A stretch of 64,000 nucleotides of DNA. Source: Bacillus pumilus (GTDB lineage: Bacteria > Bacillota > Bacilli > Bacillales > Bacillaceae). Shown one piece after another: positions 11,665 to 21,346 of the stretch (positions are counted from its first letter, which is position 1; each line of letters begins with the position of its first letter). The notes beneath the pieces are model-generated. The model did no database searches, was not told where the DNA came from, and saw nothing but the letters and a program-made list of their open reading frames with translations. The stretch covers positions 2,418,001 through 2,482,000 of the forward strand of contig NZ_CP027116.1 in assembly GCF_003431975.1 (NCBI RefSeq). The letters run 5' to 3'. A program made the translations under genes and the position numbers.

Positions 11665-13815
11665 TTACTTCACCTTCTGCTTCGGGGCATCTGGATATTC
11701 AATCCGAGAATGGAAAATCCCCTTTAATGTTGTACAAATCGTTTGACTAATGATATTTAATTCTTTAAATGTCAGATCACATTCACTAAATTGCCCATCC
11801 TGCATTTTATCTGAAATAATGCCTTTGACGAGCTTTTCAATCCGCTCTGGATTTGGATTATGCATTGATCGTACCGCCGCTTCGACGCTGTCCGCTACAG
11901 AAATAATCGCAGCTTCTTTTGATTGTGGTTTTGGACCAGGATAACGAAATTCTTCTTCTGTCACCTGATCATCACGCTCTTTTGCCTTATAGTAAAAGAA
12001 CTTTAACAGTGACTTCCCGTGATGCTGTTCGGCAATATCGACAAGCTCTTCAGGAAACTTCTTTTCTCTCAGCATGTCAGCCCCATCTGTCGTATGGGCA
12101 ATAATGATATTTTTACTCAGCTGAGGAGAAAGCTTGTCATGCGGGTTATCAATGTTCATTTGGTTTTCGATAAAGTATTGTGGTCTTTTCGTTTTGCCAA
12201 TGTCATGATAATAAGCACCGACCCTTGCTAAAAGACCGTTTGCGCCGACTGCTTCACATGCAGCATCCGCTAAATTCGCCACCATGACACTATGATGATA
12301 TGTACCTGGTGTCTCTGTTAAAATCTTTTTGAGCAGCGGATGATTTGGGTTTGATAATTCTATCAGTTTCATTGTTGAAAGGATGCCAAACATACTCTCA
12401 AACACAGGCATTAACCCAATGACCAATATAGATGATGCAAACCCGGACACAATCGCCATCATGAGGTTCACACCGATTTCAAGCCCTGATGGAGAGGAGT
12501 TTTGAATGAGCGTAATAGATAGAACCACAAGCACATTCATCAAAGCGACCCAAAGCCCCGCCTGCAATATTTTTGAACGTGCATTATGCTTTCTCAAAAA
12601 TAAAATGCCCGCCATCCCGCTCACAAGATAATAAGCGCAGATTACATAGTTAAAGACCCCAGTTACTCCTTGATTAAACATCATACTGCCGCAAAGAGCA
12701 AAAACAAGACCAGAAAAGATCGCTAACCGCTCATTAATGAGCAGCTTGATCAGCATCGTCCCAAGTGCCACTGGCACGACATAACCTATCGTCGTAACCT
12801 TCGTTTCCTGGAAGAGACTGAATACTTCCATGATGATTAAGATAATGGTAAAAATGAGCGAGAAGAGGAGCAACGACTTATTCTTATGAACAAGCGACTT
12901 TTTCCTCGTTTCAAGTGAATGAATGATCGCTGCTAAAAATAGACCAATCAAAATCATAAGACCGCTTACAGGCTTAATCAAATTGGAGCTATTTAAGAGA
13001 CCTGTCAGTTCTAATTTACGATACACTTCTCGGTCGATAAGCTCTCCTTCTTCGACTAAAATTTGCCCTTGCTTAATCTGAACCGGCTGAATATTATCTG
13101 CAGCTTCTTGTCTTTTCTTCTCGGTTGCCACAGGATCAAATACATAGTTCGGAATGATCGCAAATTCGCCGATTTCTTTTGCTGCATTTAAGTACTTTGA
13201 TGGAATTGAGTTATTTTCAAGCTCTGTTTTGACTTGTTTTTTCTCATCTTGTAATTTTGCTGCTGTAATCTCTTTACTCATCAGTGAATTCACCACTGTG
13301 ATGATGGAATCCTTAGTAAAAGACAGATTTTCGTCACTTGCCTGAAGCAGTGCCTTAATGGACTGGTCTGAAACAGCTTCCTGCATGTCCGTTGTCAGCT
13401 TTTCTTTGACACGCTTGACCATTTCTTTATCTGTAGGCGGATTCTCTTTTTCATCTGATGCTTTCTTCTCTTCTTTAATGGCTTCAAAGAGCGAGGAGAT
13501 GAGGTCAACGCGATTGTCAGAATATGCTTTTTTGAGTGTATATTGATCCTCTACTTGATCTGTTGCTTCTTGCTTCTTTTCTTCTGTCGCTTCTTGATCA
13601 TCGACGGTTGACGGAGAATAGATGGTCTGTTCGCTCACTGAAAATAAATCTAAATCGAGCGATTCGGGCTTTACATGGAAGAAGAGCACCACGAATAGAA
13701 TGGCTGCTAAACCAACGTATAGCAAAACATTTAAATAACGTGAGCGCTCCATTTTCTGAGGTTCTTTTTTAGACAGCAGCCTTTTGCTCTTACTGCCTCT
13801 CTGATTCTTTCTCAA
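11665..13815 (-). CDS. pgpH: Cyclic-di-AMP phosphodiesterase PgpH (7TM-HD)
   Basis: PgpH hydrolyses c-di-AMP at the membrane. One N-terminal helix (about residues 32-50) precedes a large extracellular 7TMR-HDED domain, then seven membrane helices, then a cytosolic HD domain (TPGTYHHSVMVANLADAA, YYHDIGKTKRP and a downstream HHGKSLLKFF). I chose TTG at 13815, eight bases after AAGGAGG, giving 716 residues; the in-frame sequence 14 codons further upstream overlaps that ribosome binding site. Confidence 0.95.
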   Translation of the reverse strand: MRKNQRGSKSKRLLSKKEPQKMERSRYLNVLLYVGLAAILFVVLFFHVKPESLDLDLFSVSEQTIYSPSTVDDQEATEEKKQEATDQVEDQYTLKKAYSDNRVDLISSLFEAIKEEKKASDEKENPPTDKEMVKRVKEKLTTDMQEAVSDQSIKALLQASDENLSFTKDSIITVVNSLMSKEITAAKLQDEKKQVKTELENNSIPSKYLNAAKEIGEFAIIPNYVFDPVATEKKRQEAADNIQPVQIKQGQILVEEGELIDREVYRKLELTGLLNSSNLIKPVSGLMILIGLFLAAIIHSLETRKKSLVHKNKSLLLFSLIFTIILIIMEVFSLFQETKVTTIGYVVPVALGTMLIKLLINERLAIFSGLVFALCGSMMFNQGVTGVFNYVICAYYLVSGMAGILFLRKHNARSKILQAGLWVALMNVLVVLSITLIQNSSPSGLEIGVNLMMAIVSGFASSILVIGLMPVFESMFGILSTMKLIELSNPNHPLLKKILTETPGTYHHSVMVANLADAACEAVGANGLLARVGAYYHDIGKTKRPQYFIENQMNIDNPHDKLSPQLSKNIIIAHTTDGADMLREKKFPEELVDIAEQHHGKSLLKFFYYKAKERDDQVTEEEFRYPGPKPQSKEAAIISVADSVEAAVRSMHNPNPERIEKLVKGIISDKMQDGQFSECDLTFKELNIISQTICTTLKGIFHSRIEYPDAPKQKVK

Positions 13816-13890
13816 GGAAAGTACCTCCTTTTTTACTTTAAACCACGATGGAAACAAAATGACCCGATGAAGACGATCGGGTCACTCAGT

Positions 13891-14850
13891 TCATTTTTGC
13901 TTTTCGTATGCTCCAATGATCTTCGCCACAAGCGGGTGTCTGACCACATCTGTCTGGTCTAGCTCAATAAATGAGATGCCTTTAATCTCTGCAAGCATGT
14001 CCTTTGCAGCGGCAAGGCCAGACTGCATGCCCTTCGGCAAATCAATCTGTGTAATATCTCCTGTTATGACCATTTTAGAGCCAAACCCAAGTCTCGTCAA
14101 AAACATTTTCATTTGGGCAGGCGTTGTATTCTGCGCTTCATCTAAAATGACAAATGCATCATCGAGTGTACGTCCTCTCATGTAAGCAAGAGGCGCTATT
14201 TCAATCACGCCGCGCTCAATTAATCGTTCCGTATGATCACTACCAAGCACATCATGCAAGGCATCATATAGTGGTCTTAAATAAGGATCCACCTTTTCTT
14301 TTAGATCACCTGGTAAAAAGCCAAGACTCTCTCCTGCCTCAACAGCTGGTCTTGTCAGGATAATTCGTTTCACATGTCCATTTTTCAGTGCATGCACCGC
14401 ATTGACGACTGCCAAATACGTCTTTCCTGTACCAGCTGGTCCAATTCCAAAGACGAGATCATCTTTTTTCATTGCCGCGGCATATTCCCGCTGACCGATC
14501 GTTTTTACTCTGATCGACTTTCCTTTAGCATTTTTCGTAATTTCATCTTCATACATATTTTCAAAATAATTGAGCTTGTCTTTTTGCGCCATTTTAATGG
14601 CATAAACGACATCCCGTTCAGAAATCTCAATTCCTTTTCGGATGAGATGTAAGAGAGATGTGATCAGACGGCTCGCTGTATCTCTCGATGCTTCCTGACC
14701 AGAAACATACACCTGTTCTCCGCGTGTAATAATGGAGACATTCAGCTCGTTTTCCATCAGTTTCAGATAAGCATCTTGATTTCCAAATAAAGCAATCGCT
14801 TCGTTTGGGCTATCTAATTTTTGTTGAATTTCAAGTAAATGTTCTGTCAT
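13891..14850 (-). CDS. phoH: PhoH-like ATPase (PhoL)
   Basis: This 319-residue protein has Walker A GPAGTGKTYLA and Walker B ILDEAQN. Its position next to ybeY is conserved in many bacteria and suggests a role in RNA or ribosome metabolism, but the biochemical role is not settled. It follows yqfD by only a few bases. Confidence 0.95.
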   Translation of the reverse strand: MTEHLLEIQQKLDSPNEAIALFGNQDAYLKLMENELNVSIITRGEQVYVSGQEASRDTASRLITSLLHLIRKGIEISERDVVYAIKMAQKDKLNYFENMYEDEITKNAKGKSIRVKTIGQREYAAAMKKDDLVFGIGPAGTGKTYLAVVNAVHALKNGHVKRIILTRPAVEAGESLGFLPGDLKEKVDPYLRPLYDALHDVLGSDHTERLIERGVIEIAPLAYMRGRTLDDAFVILDEAQNTTPAQMKMFLTRLGFGSKMVITGDITQIDLPKGMQSGLAAAKDMLAEIKGISFIELDQTDVVRHPLVAKIIGAYEKQK

Positions 14851-14853
14851 TCT

Positions 14854-16044
14854 CTAGTCTCCCTGAACAATAGGTGTTGGTTGAACAATATCTTCTATTA
14901 CTTGGTAAAGGATGATTAACTTAACTTTACCATTCCCTGTTGTCTCGTGCAAAACTTTTTCACTTTTCACCTCTCCTGTTTGACCTAGCTTCTCTTCTAA
15001 TTCTTTTTTACCCATTTTAATCCCTGCTTGAACCGCTTCTTTATTTGTGTATGTTCGATTTATTTTTTCGCTTTCGCGTGTGATTTCCTTTTCATAGGAG
15101 AAAGGGAGCTGGAAGTTTAAGAAATGAAGCGGGTGCACTTCTGTTTCTGTTTTAGGTTCTTTCAAATCATCTTTTTTAAGAGAAAAGCCCCAAAATGGCA
15201 CTGATCCTCCAAATGCGGAGAGCTTGTGCTTTGTCTTCATTTTACCCGTAAAGACGTCAAAAGATGTTTGAAGAGGGACAGAAACTTCAGAACGGTACCA
15301 CGTTTCACCATAAATTTTCGCTTTAGCTCCGACCGTTTTTTGTTGTTCTTCACTGCCAATGAGCCCAGAGACGAGCATTTGTCCTTTTTTTACATGTTCA
15401 TCAACCGCAGCAAGCGGCTCTCCTTTTTCCACATACATTCTTGTGATGACCGCCTTTTTCTTGGCGACGATGTGCTGAGGGCTTGTGTATTTCTCTTTTT
15501 CTGGTTCATTTTTTTCCACGACTTTCATTTGAAATGTTGTACCATTTAGCTCGACACCGACCCATGTAATGCTTTGAATATTGGAGGTCAGTGATTTTTG
15601 AATTTTTTCAGGTGTTCCCATCAGAAACTGAAAGCGGCCTTTTTGCACCCCTATTTCGTCTAAATGCTTTCTCATTTGATGCTCAGTCTCTGGATTCGCA
15701 CCTTTGATCTCAATTTTCCACACCATGTTTGAAAGTGCCAATATAGTCATCAGAAAAAACACAATTCCAAGGGTGAACCCAATATTTTTCCTTGACCATA
15801 GGAGAAGAAACGGAAATCCCTTTTTTTGATGAAATGAACAAGTGACCTCATAATGTCTTTGTACTTTTCTGAAGGCATGTACATCTGATAAGCGAATAAA
15901 TAAGCGCACGCTGTCTTGACGGCGGCTCACTTGAAACATTGTGATCCCCTGTCTCGTGCACTCGTTCATGAGCCGCTCAATACCGTTTCCCTTGATCTCC
16001 ACTTCCACTCTCCCAATAAAATAGGCGAACCATTTATTCTTCAC
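14854..16044 (-). CDS. yqfD: Sporulation protein YqfD
   Basis: YqfD is a 396-residue sporulation membrane protein with one clear transmembrane helix near residues 88-110 (NIGFTLGIVFFLMTILALSN) and a long region that would be outside the cytoplasm. In B. subtilis the yqfCD pair is transcribed by sigma-E in the mother cell and is needed for efficient sporulation. It lies 18 bp after yqfC and upstream of phoH. Confidence 0.92.
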   Translation of the reverse strand: MKNKWFAYFIGRVEVEIKGNGIERLMNECTRQGITMFQVSRRQDSVRLFIRLSDVHAFRKVQRHYEVTCSFHQKKGFPFLLLWSRKNIGFTLGIVFFLMTILALSNMVWKIEIKGANPETEHQMRKHLDEIGVQKGRFQFLMGTPEKIQKSLTSNIQSITWVGVELNGTTFQMKVVEKNEPEKEKYTSPQHIVAKKKAVITRMYVEKGEPLAAVDEHVKKGQMLVSGLIGSEEQQKTVGAKAKIYGETWYRSEVSVPLQTSFDVFTGKMKTKHKLSAFGGSVPFWGFSLKKDDLKEPKTETEVHPLHFLNFQLPFSYEKEITRESEKINRTYTNKEAVQAGIKMGKKELEEKLGQTGEVKSEKVLHETTGNGKVKLIILYQVIEDIVQPTPIVQGD

Positions 16045-16062
16045 GCTTCTCCCCTCCGTCAG

Positions 16063-16344
16063 TTAAGAATCAATATAACGGACCTCATCGATTTTCCCTT
16101 CTAATAAAATCTCTTCTGGCAAAATCGTTTTAATCACAAAGTCTTTTCCTGAAATAATGCATTGTCCTTGTTTGAGCATCAGCCTTACCTCTTGATCACT
16201 GAAGAGCAAAAGCCCTTTATGGTTCTCTATGTAAATGTGGAGTCTGCCAACCATCGTAATCCGGGGAAGATCCATCATGACGTCTGGAGGGATTTCAAGT
16301 GTTCTTGTCAGCCATGCTTTAAGTCGATTTTTTCTTTTTCCCAT
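16063..16344 (-). CDS. yqfC: Sporulation protein YqfC (YabP/YqfC family)
   Basis: The 93-residue protein has the conserved YabP/YqfC core (LPRITMVGRLHIYIENHKGLLLFSDQ). It is expressed with yqfD in the mother cell in B. subtilis. It is the first gene of the yqfCD-phoH stretch, and a candidate sigma-E -10 element lies about 30 bp upstream. Confidence 0.93.
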   Translation of the reverse strand: MGKRKNRLKAWLTRTLEIPPDVMMDLPRITMVGRLHIYIENHKGLLLFSDQEVRLMLKQGQCIISGKDFVIKTILPEEILLEGKIDEVRYIDS

Positions 16345-16371
16345 TCAATAAGAACCCCTTCCCGCCCCATG

Positions 16372-16377
16372 TGTATG
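16372..16377 (-). promoter_or_regulatory. Candidate sigma-E -10 element for yqfCD
   Basis: CATACACAT on the minus strand matches the sigma-E -10 consensus (CATACA-T) about 28 bp upstream of the yqfC start. No convincing -35 element is visible 13-15 bp further upstream, so support rests mainly on the known regulation of yqfC. Confidence 0.35.
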
Positions 16378-16514
16378 AGATCAAACTGAAAGATGGTGAG
16401 ACTGATGAGAAAGCCTCTATATCATCCTATTCCTCAGCGGTTCATATCATGCTAATGAATCCCGTAAAACAGCCGTTTCATCATTTTGCTTATTAAAAAA
16501 GCACCTTCAGACAC

Positions 16515-16546
16515 AAAAAAAGCCCCCTTTATCAAAAGGGGACTTT
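16515..16546 (-). terminator. Intrinsic terminator after yqfB
   Basis: On the minus strand GTCCCCTTT pairs with AAAGGGGGC around a TGAT loop (one G-T pair) and is followed by TTTTTTT. It separates the sigma-W operon from yqfC. Confidence 0.85.
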
Positions 16547-16551
16547 CTTCT

Positions 16552-17049
16552 TTATCTTTTATATGGCCGTTTCATCGTTCTGTGCGGATTTTTCGCACGC
16601 GGCTCACCAAATACTTCACCAAGTAGCATACCTTGAACAACCGTATTTTGGTTAAGCTTGTCAATGACGTGCGGTTTTATTTCAGCAGCAGAAACTTTCG
16701 GTCTGGTCAGCTGCCTTTCAAGAGATTTAAACTCTTTATTCAGCTCGCTTTTTCTTTCTTCCATTTCGGCAAGCGTAGCGGTATAACGATCCTCTAACGA
16801 CTGTGACCCTTGTTTCTTCATCCCGCCATGATCATGTACATCACCAAAATCGTCCAACTGGTCTGTTCTGACCGGGTTAGGGCTTGTTTGTTCTGCTTTC
16901 TTTTGAGGCATCGGCTTATTCTGAGGAGCTGGCTTATGTTGCCGGTTGTTTTGTTCCTTCTCCTCTTGTTTACCGATTTTCCCAAAGACAGCAGAGATAA
17001 TACCGATGATAATCGCAATTAGTAATGGATTTTCAAATAGAATGTCCAA
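16552..17049 (-). CDS. yqfB: YqfB, partner of the floA operon, function unknown
   Basis: This 165-residue protein has one N-terminal transmembrane helix (LLIAIIIGIISAVFGKI) followed by a charged, glutamine- and lysine-rich cytosolic part with a likely coiled coil (TATLAEMEERKSELNKEFKS). It follows floA by 31 bp. It is co-transcribed with the NfeD-like gene and floA in B. subtilis, but no activity is known. Confidence 0.88.
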   Translation of the reverse strand: MDILFENPLLIAIIIGIISAVFGKIGKQEEKEQNNRQHKPAPQNKPMPQKKAEQTSPNPVRTDQLDDFGDVHDHGGMKKQGSQSLEDRYTATLAEMEERKSELNKEFKSLERQLTRPKVSAAEIKPHVIDKLNQNTVVQGMLLGEVFGEPRAKNPHRTMKRPYKR

Positions 17050-17080
17050 TGGGCTCCCTCCTTAAAGCGTGAGAGGATGC

Positions 17081-18073
17081 TTATTTGTTTTCATTATCAG
17101 ATGGACCTTTTGTCATTTTACCAAATGAATCTCTCATATCCGTATCGGCATCAATATTCTTAATGTTCATGTAGTCCATGACTCCAATATTGCCTTCACG
17201 TAGTGCTTCAGCCATTGCAAGTGGTACCTCAGCTTCAGCTTCTACTACTTTCGCGCGCATTTCTTCAACTTTCGCACGCATTTCTTGTTCTTGTGCAACA
17301 GCCATTGCGCGGCGTTCTTCCGCTTTAGCCTGTGCAATATTTTTGTCTGCTTCTGCTTGGTCTGTTTGTAGAATAGCCCCAATGTTCTTACCGATATCAA
17401 CATCTGCGATATCAATCGAGAGAATTTCAAACGCAGTACCTGAATCTAATCCTTTTCCTAGAACCGTTTGAGAAATCATATCAGGATTTTCCAGAACTCT
17501 TTTATGATTATTTGATGAACCGATTGTAGAGACAATCCCTTCACCTACACGAGCAATGATTGTTTCTTCCCCTGCACCACCGACAAGTCGTTCGATGTTT
17601 GCACGAACTGTAATACGTGCTTTTGCTTTTACTTCAATCCCGTCCATTGCCACACCAGAGATAAATGGTGTTTCAATCACTTTAGGGTTTACACTCATTT
17701 GTACGGCTTCAAGTACGTCTCGTCCTGCTAGGTCGATCGCTGCACAGCGTGCAAAGTTTAATTCGATATTCGCACGTTGAGCGGCAATCAATGCATTTAC
17801 TACACGGTCAACGTTACCACCTGCAAGGTAGTGGCTTTCTAACTGGTTAATCGACACATCAAGACCTGCTTTATGTGCTTTGATGAGCGGGTTGACCACT
17901 CGGTTTGGAATCACTCGGCGAAGTCTCATTCCTACAAGTGTAAAAATGCTTACTCTAACGCCAGCCGCAAGGGCAGAAATCCACAGCATCACCGGTACAA
18001 AGGTGAAGAAGATCGATAAAACGATCAAACCTGCTGCGATAATGACAAATAATAATAAAGTTGATGGATCCAT
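17081..18073 (-). CDS. floA: Flotillin-like protein FloA
   Basis: FloA organises functional membrane microdomains in Bacillus. The 330-residue protein has an N-terminal hydrophobic hairpin (residues about 5-40), an SPFH-like region and a C-terminal alanine/glutamate-rich coiled coil ([20 protein letters not shown]). It lies directly after the NfeD-like gene, the usual partner of flotillins. Confidence 0.97.
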   Translation of the reverse strand: MDPSTLLLFVIIAAGLIVLSIFFTFVPVMLWISALAAGVRVSIFTLVGMRLRRVIPNRVVNPLIKAHKAGLDVSINQLESHYLAGGNVDRVVNALIAAQRANIELNFARCAAIDLAGRDVLEAVQMSVNPKVIETPFISGVAMDGIEVKAKARITVRANIERLVGGAGEETIIARVGEGIVSTIGSSNNHKRVLENPDMISQTVLGKGLDSGTAFEILSIDIADVDIGKNIGAILQTDQAEADKNIAQAKAEERRAMAVAQEQEMRAKVEEMRAKVVEAEAEVPLAMAEALREGNIGVMDYMNIKNIDADTDMRDSFGKMTKGPSDNENK

Positions 18074-18100
18074 TTTATTCCTCCTATAAAATCAGTATAT

Positions 18101-19414
18101 CTATACTTTCCTCACGACAATGCGTGAGCCTTCCGCTTTAACGATTTTAACCTGTTCATCTTTGTCAATAAACGCACCTTCAGATACAACGTCAATGCGC
18201 TCATCTCCGAGTACAGCCGTCCCAGATGGGCGAAGTGCTGTTAATGTAACAGCGATCTGTCCAACAAGATCTTCTCTTGTTTCATTGGAGACATAACCAC
18301 TTTCTTTGTTTGTTGAATCGGTTAAAATGAACTTTTTAAAGAACTTCATACGTTTCCCCAACACCTTTGTCAATATAATCACTGCTATGATTGAAACAGC
18401 AGTGGCAATCAAGATGGAAATCGCCATTTCTGTAAAGCTTCCAGCTGCTAAAAATAAGCTGACAACGACACAGATCAATCCGATAGCACCTATGATTCCC
18501 CCTGGCAATACCAATTCAAGGATAATGAGCGCAATTCCCGCTAAAAACAGGAATAAGGTCTCGTATCCTGCAAATCCTGCCACGAGATGACCATAAAAGA
18601 ATAAAAGAAGCGCTGTCACACCCATCGTCCCTGGAACACCAAAGCCGGGTGAATAGAGCTCAACGATTAACCCTAAGCTTGCAATGGATAAGAGGATTGG
18701 AATGACGATTGGATGCGTGAGAAAGCGCGCAACCTTTTCAGCAAAGCTCACCTCATCGTATTGAACAGAAACGTCTGTTAAGTTCAGTTTCTGAAGCAAG
18801 TCATCTATATTCTTCGCTTCGCCTTCTGCGTAACCAAATTGAAGCGCTCTGTCTGTATTAAAGGTGAGCAGTTCTCCTTTTGGTGCACCAGCGTCTTTTG
18901 CGTCTATGTCTGGATCAGCCATCGCAAGCGCATACTTCGGATCTCGCCCCTGCTTTTCGGCAGCATCACTCATTTCAGCAAGCCACAAAGATTCAGACTT
19001 TTGATCAGCAGCATTGCCTTCTCCGTCAATGATCGCAGCAGCCCCCATCTTTCCATTTGGGGTCATATAGATTTCATCGGCACTCAGCGCAAGGAATGCA
19101 CCGGCTGAAAGCGCTCTATGATTCACAAACGCTGTCACTGGGATATCTGACGCACGAATGGTATCTGCGATCTCAAGCGCCGCATCGACTGCACCACCTG
19201 GTGTATTAATGTCGAGAATAATATGTTTTGCTCGCTCCGACTTTGCCTGCTCAAATGACCGTTCAATGAACTTAGAAAGTCCTTTTTCGACTGTATCTTC
19301 AATCGGGATAACATGAACATTTTGATCTGCTGATTTCGCGGTCAATTGAACCCCTAATAATAAGCATATTATAAAACAGCTGAAGAGAGCAATAGAAACT
19401 TTTATTTTTTTCAT
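18101..19414 (-). CDS. yqeZ: NfeD-like membrane serine protease YqeZ
   Basis: The 437-residue protein has a signal peptide (KVSIALFSCFIICLLLGVQL), a ClpP/SppA-like serine protease domain (INTPGGAVDAALEIADTI, then NHRALSAGAFLALSADEIY with the probable nucleophile serine), several membrane helices, and a C-terminal NfeD OB-fold domain. It is the first gene of the yqeZ-floA-yqfB operon and is preceded by a sigma-W promoter. Confidence 0.95.
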   Translation of the reverse strand: MKKIKVSIALFSCFIICLLLGVQLTAKSADQNVHVIPIEDTVEKGLSKFIERSFEQAKSERAKHIILDINTPGGAVDAALEIADTIRASDIPVTAFVNHRALSAGAFLALSADEIYMTPNGKMGAAAIIDGEGNAADQKSESLWLAEMSDAAEKQGRDPKYALAMADPDIDAKDAGAPKGELLTFNTDRALQFGYAEGEAKNIDDLLQKLNLTDVSVQYDEVSFAEKVARFLTHPIVIPILLSIASLGLIVELYSPGFGVPGTMGVTALLLFFYGHLVAGFAGYETLFLFLAGIALIILELVLPGGIIGAIGLICVVVSLFLAAGSFTEMAISILIATAVSIIAVIILTKVLGKRMKFFKKFILTDSTNKESGYVSNETREDLVGQIAVTLTALRPSGTAVLGDERIDVVSEGAFIDKDEQVKIVKAEGSRIVVRKV

Positions 19415-19463
19415 CTATTTGGTGATCCCTCCTCTCTATCTTCCATTTTACCGTTCCTTTACA

Positions 19464-19490
19464 TACGTTACAAATGTATCATAGGTTTCA
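19464..19490 (-). promoter_or_regulatory. Sigma-W promoter of yqeZ-floA-yqfB
   Basis: On the minus strand TGAAAC (19490-19485) is followed after 17 nt by CGTA (19467-19464), an exact match to both sigma-W hexamer cores, about 50 bp upstream of yqeZ. In B. subtilis this operon is in the sigma-W envelope-stress regulon. Confidence 0.9.
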
Positions 19491-19517
19491 TTTTTATATG
19501 ACAGAATCATGAGGGCA

Positions 19518-20005
<488 letters not shown>

Positions 20006-20019
20006 AAAATCCACCCTCT

Positions 20020-20193
20020 TTAGAATTTACGTTTTCTAGCAGCTTCAGACTTTTTCTTACGCTTTACGCTAGGCTTTTCATAAAATTCACGCTTTCTTGC
20101 TTCTTGCAATGTTCCAGTTTTGGATACACTGCGTTTAAAGCGACGAAGAGCATCTTCAAGCGATTCGTTTTTTCTAACGACCGTTTTTGACAT
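20020..20193 (-). CDS. rpsU: 30S ribosomal protein S21
   Basis: The 57-residue, very basic protein starts [18 protein letters not shown] and ends [10 protein letters not shown], matching S21. GGAGGG lies seven bases upstream of the ATG. It is transcribed from its own strong promoter together with yqeY. In B. subtilis S21 influences motility and biofilm. Confidence 0.97.
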
Positions 20194-20267
20194 TCTCTTT
20201 CCCTCCCTCCGAATACACCAATCGACTGCATTAAAAAAAGATATACATGCAAAACATGTACCTAGAC

Positions 20268-20296
20268 ATTATAATATAAGCCTCGTGTGAGGTCAA
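20268..20296 (-). promoter_or_regulatory. Sigma-A promoter of rpsU-yqeY
   Basis: On the minus strand TTGACC (20296-20291) is followed after 17 nt by a perfect TATAAT (20273-20268). The transcript leader before rpsU is about 65 nt and includes an imperfect inverted repeat around ACATGTTTTGCATGT. Confidence 0.9.
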
Positions 20297-20375
20297 CTAA
20301 GTGATTTGGAAATATATTTTCGTCATGAACAGGTAGACAAGTCCATATATTCATTGGTAAGAGGAGGACTTTTCT

Positions 20376-21305
20376 ATGATGGCGATCATTTATTTTTGTG
20401 CACTTATTTTCATTTTTTTATGGTCAATGGGGTTGCTGAGAAAAGGATTAATGGCGCTCACATCGGCCCGTATCGAGAAATCACTTCTTCTCTTTACAGA
20501 TCATCCCGTAAAAGCATTCTTGGTTAGTATCGTGTTTACAGGAATCCTTCAAAGTAGTTCAGCATTTATGGTCATTGTGATCGGATTTGTCAGTACAGGC
20601 ATTCTTTCTTTTAAAAAATCAATTCCCATGATCCTTGGAACCAATATTGGCTCTACATTTACGACAGAATTCATCGCCATTAAAATGGACGTCTTCATGT
20701 GGGTCTTGATCATAGCCGGTCTGATATTCATCATGCTTGGCAGAAATTCTGTTAGACATGCAGGAAAAAGTGTATTTGGGCTTGGGATGATCTTTTTTTG
20801 CATTCAAGGCTTTTCTAAAATAGCGGGTATGATGACAAGTCAGCCTGAAACATTACGCTTTCTTGAAATGATGCAGCATTCTGATTGGACGGCACTGCTT
20901 TCAGGTACTATTTTTACCGCGATTGTTCATTCAAGCTCTGTCTGTATCGGCATTTTAATGGGATTTATGAATGAAGGGACTGTTGCGCTTCAGGAAGGCA
21001 TCAGCTTTGTGTTAGGATCCAATATTGGGACATGTATTACTGCGGTCATGGCTGCCATTTCTGGAGGTTATGCAGCACGTCAAACGGCTTACGCACACGT
21101 TGTATTTAATGTGCTCGGGGTGCTTTTATGCCTGCCATTCCTTGCCCTCATTACAGAATTCGTCGCCCATCTCGCAAACGCCCCAGCCCAGCAAATCGCG
21201 CACTTCAGCCTGCTGTTTAACGTGGCAAGCTCATTGCTTTTCTTTCCCTTCATTCGCCCTTTTCACGCATTGATCTTATGTCTTTTACCAAATCAATCAA
21301 AATAA
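20376..21305 (+). CDS. yqeW: Na/Pi-cotransporter family protein YqeW
   Basis: The 309-residue membrane protein has the duplicated Na/Pi cotransporter II signature, visible as two copies of a QSSS/HSSS element (GILQSSSAFMV and AIVHSSSVCIG), each followed by a GTNIGST or GSNIGTC motif. Eight or so hydrophobic segments are evident. It probably imports phosphate. It is a plus-strand gene between minus-strand units, with GAGGAGG ahead of the ATG. Confidence 0.9.
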   Translation: MMAIIYFCALIFIFLWSMGLLRKGLMALTSARIEKSLLLFTDHPVKAFLVSIVFTGILQSSSAFMVIVIGFVSTGILSFKKSIPMILGTNIGSTFTTEFIAIKMDVFMWVLIIAGLIFIMLGRNSVRHAGKSVFGLGMIFFCIQGFSKIAGMMTSQPETLRFLEMMQHSDWTALLSGTIFTAIVHSSSVCIGILMGFMNEGTVALQEGISFVLGSNIGTCITAVMAAISGGYAARQTAYAHVVFNVLGVLLCLPFLALITEFVAHLANAPAQQIAHFSLLFNVASSLLFFPFIRPFHALILCLLPNQSK

Positions 21306-21342
21306 AAGAAACCGGCTTGCTTTTTTGGCAGCCGGTTTTTTA
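21306..21342. terminator. Bidirectional intrinsic terminator between yqeW and mtaB
   Basis: AAACCGGCT and AGCCGGTTT form a stem around an 11-12 base loop, with T-runs on the plus side and A-rich sequence on the other, placed between the convergent yqeW and mtaB. Confidence 0.8.
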
Positions 21343-21346
21343 TTGA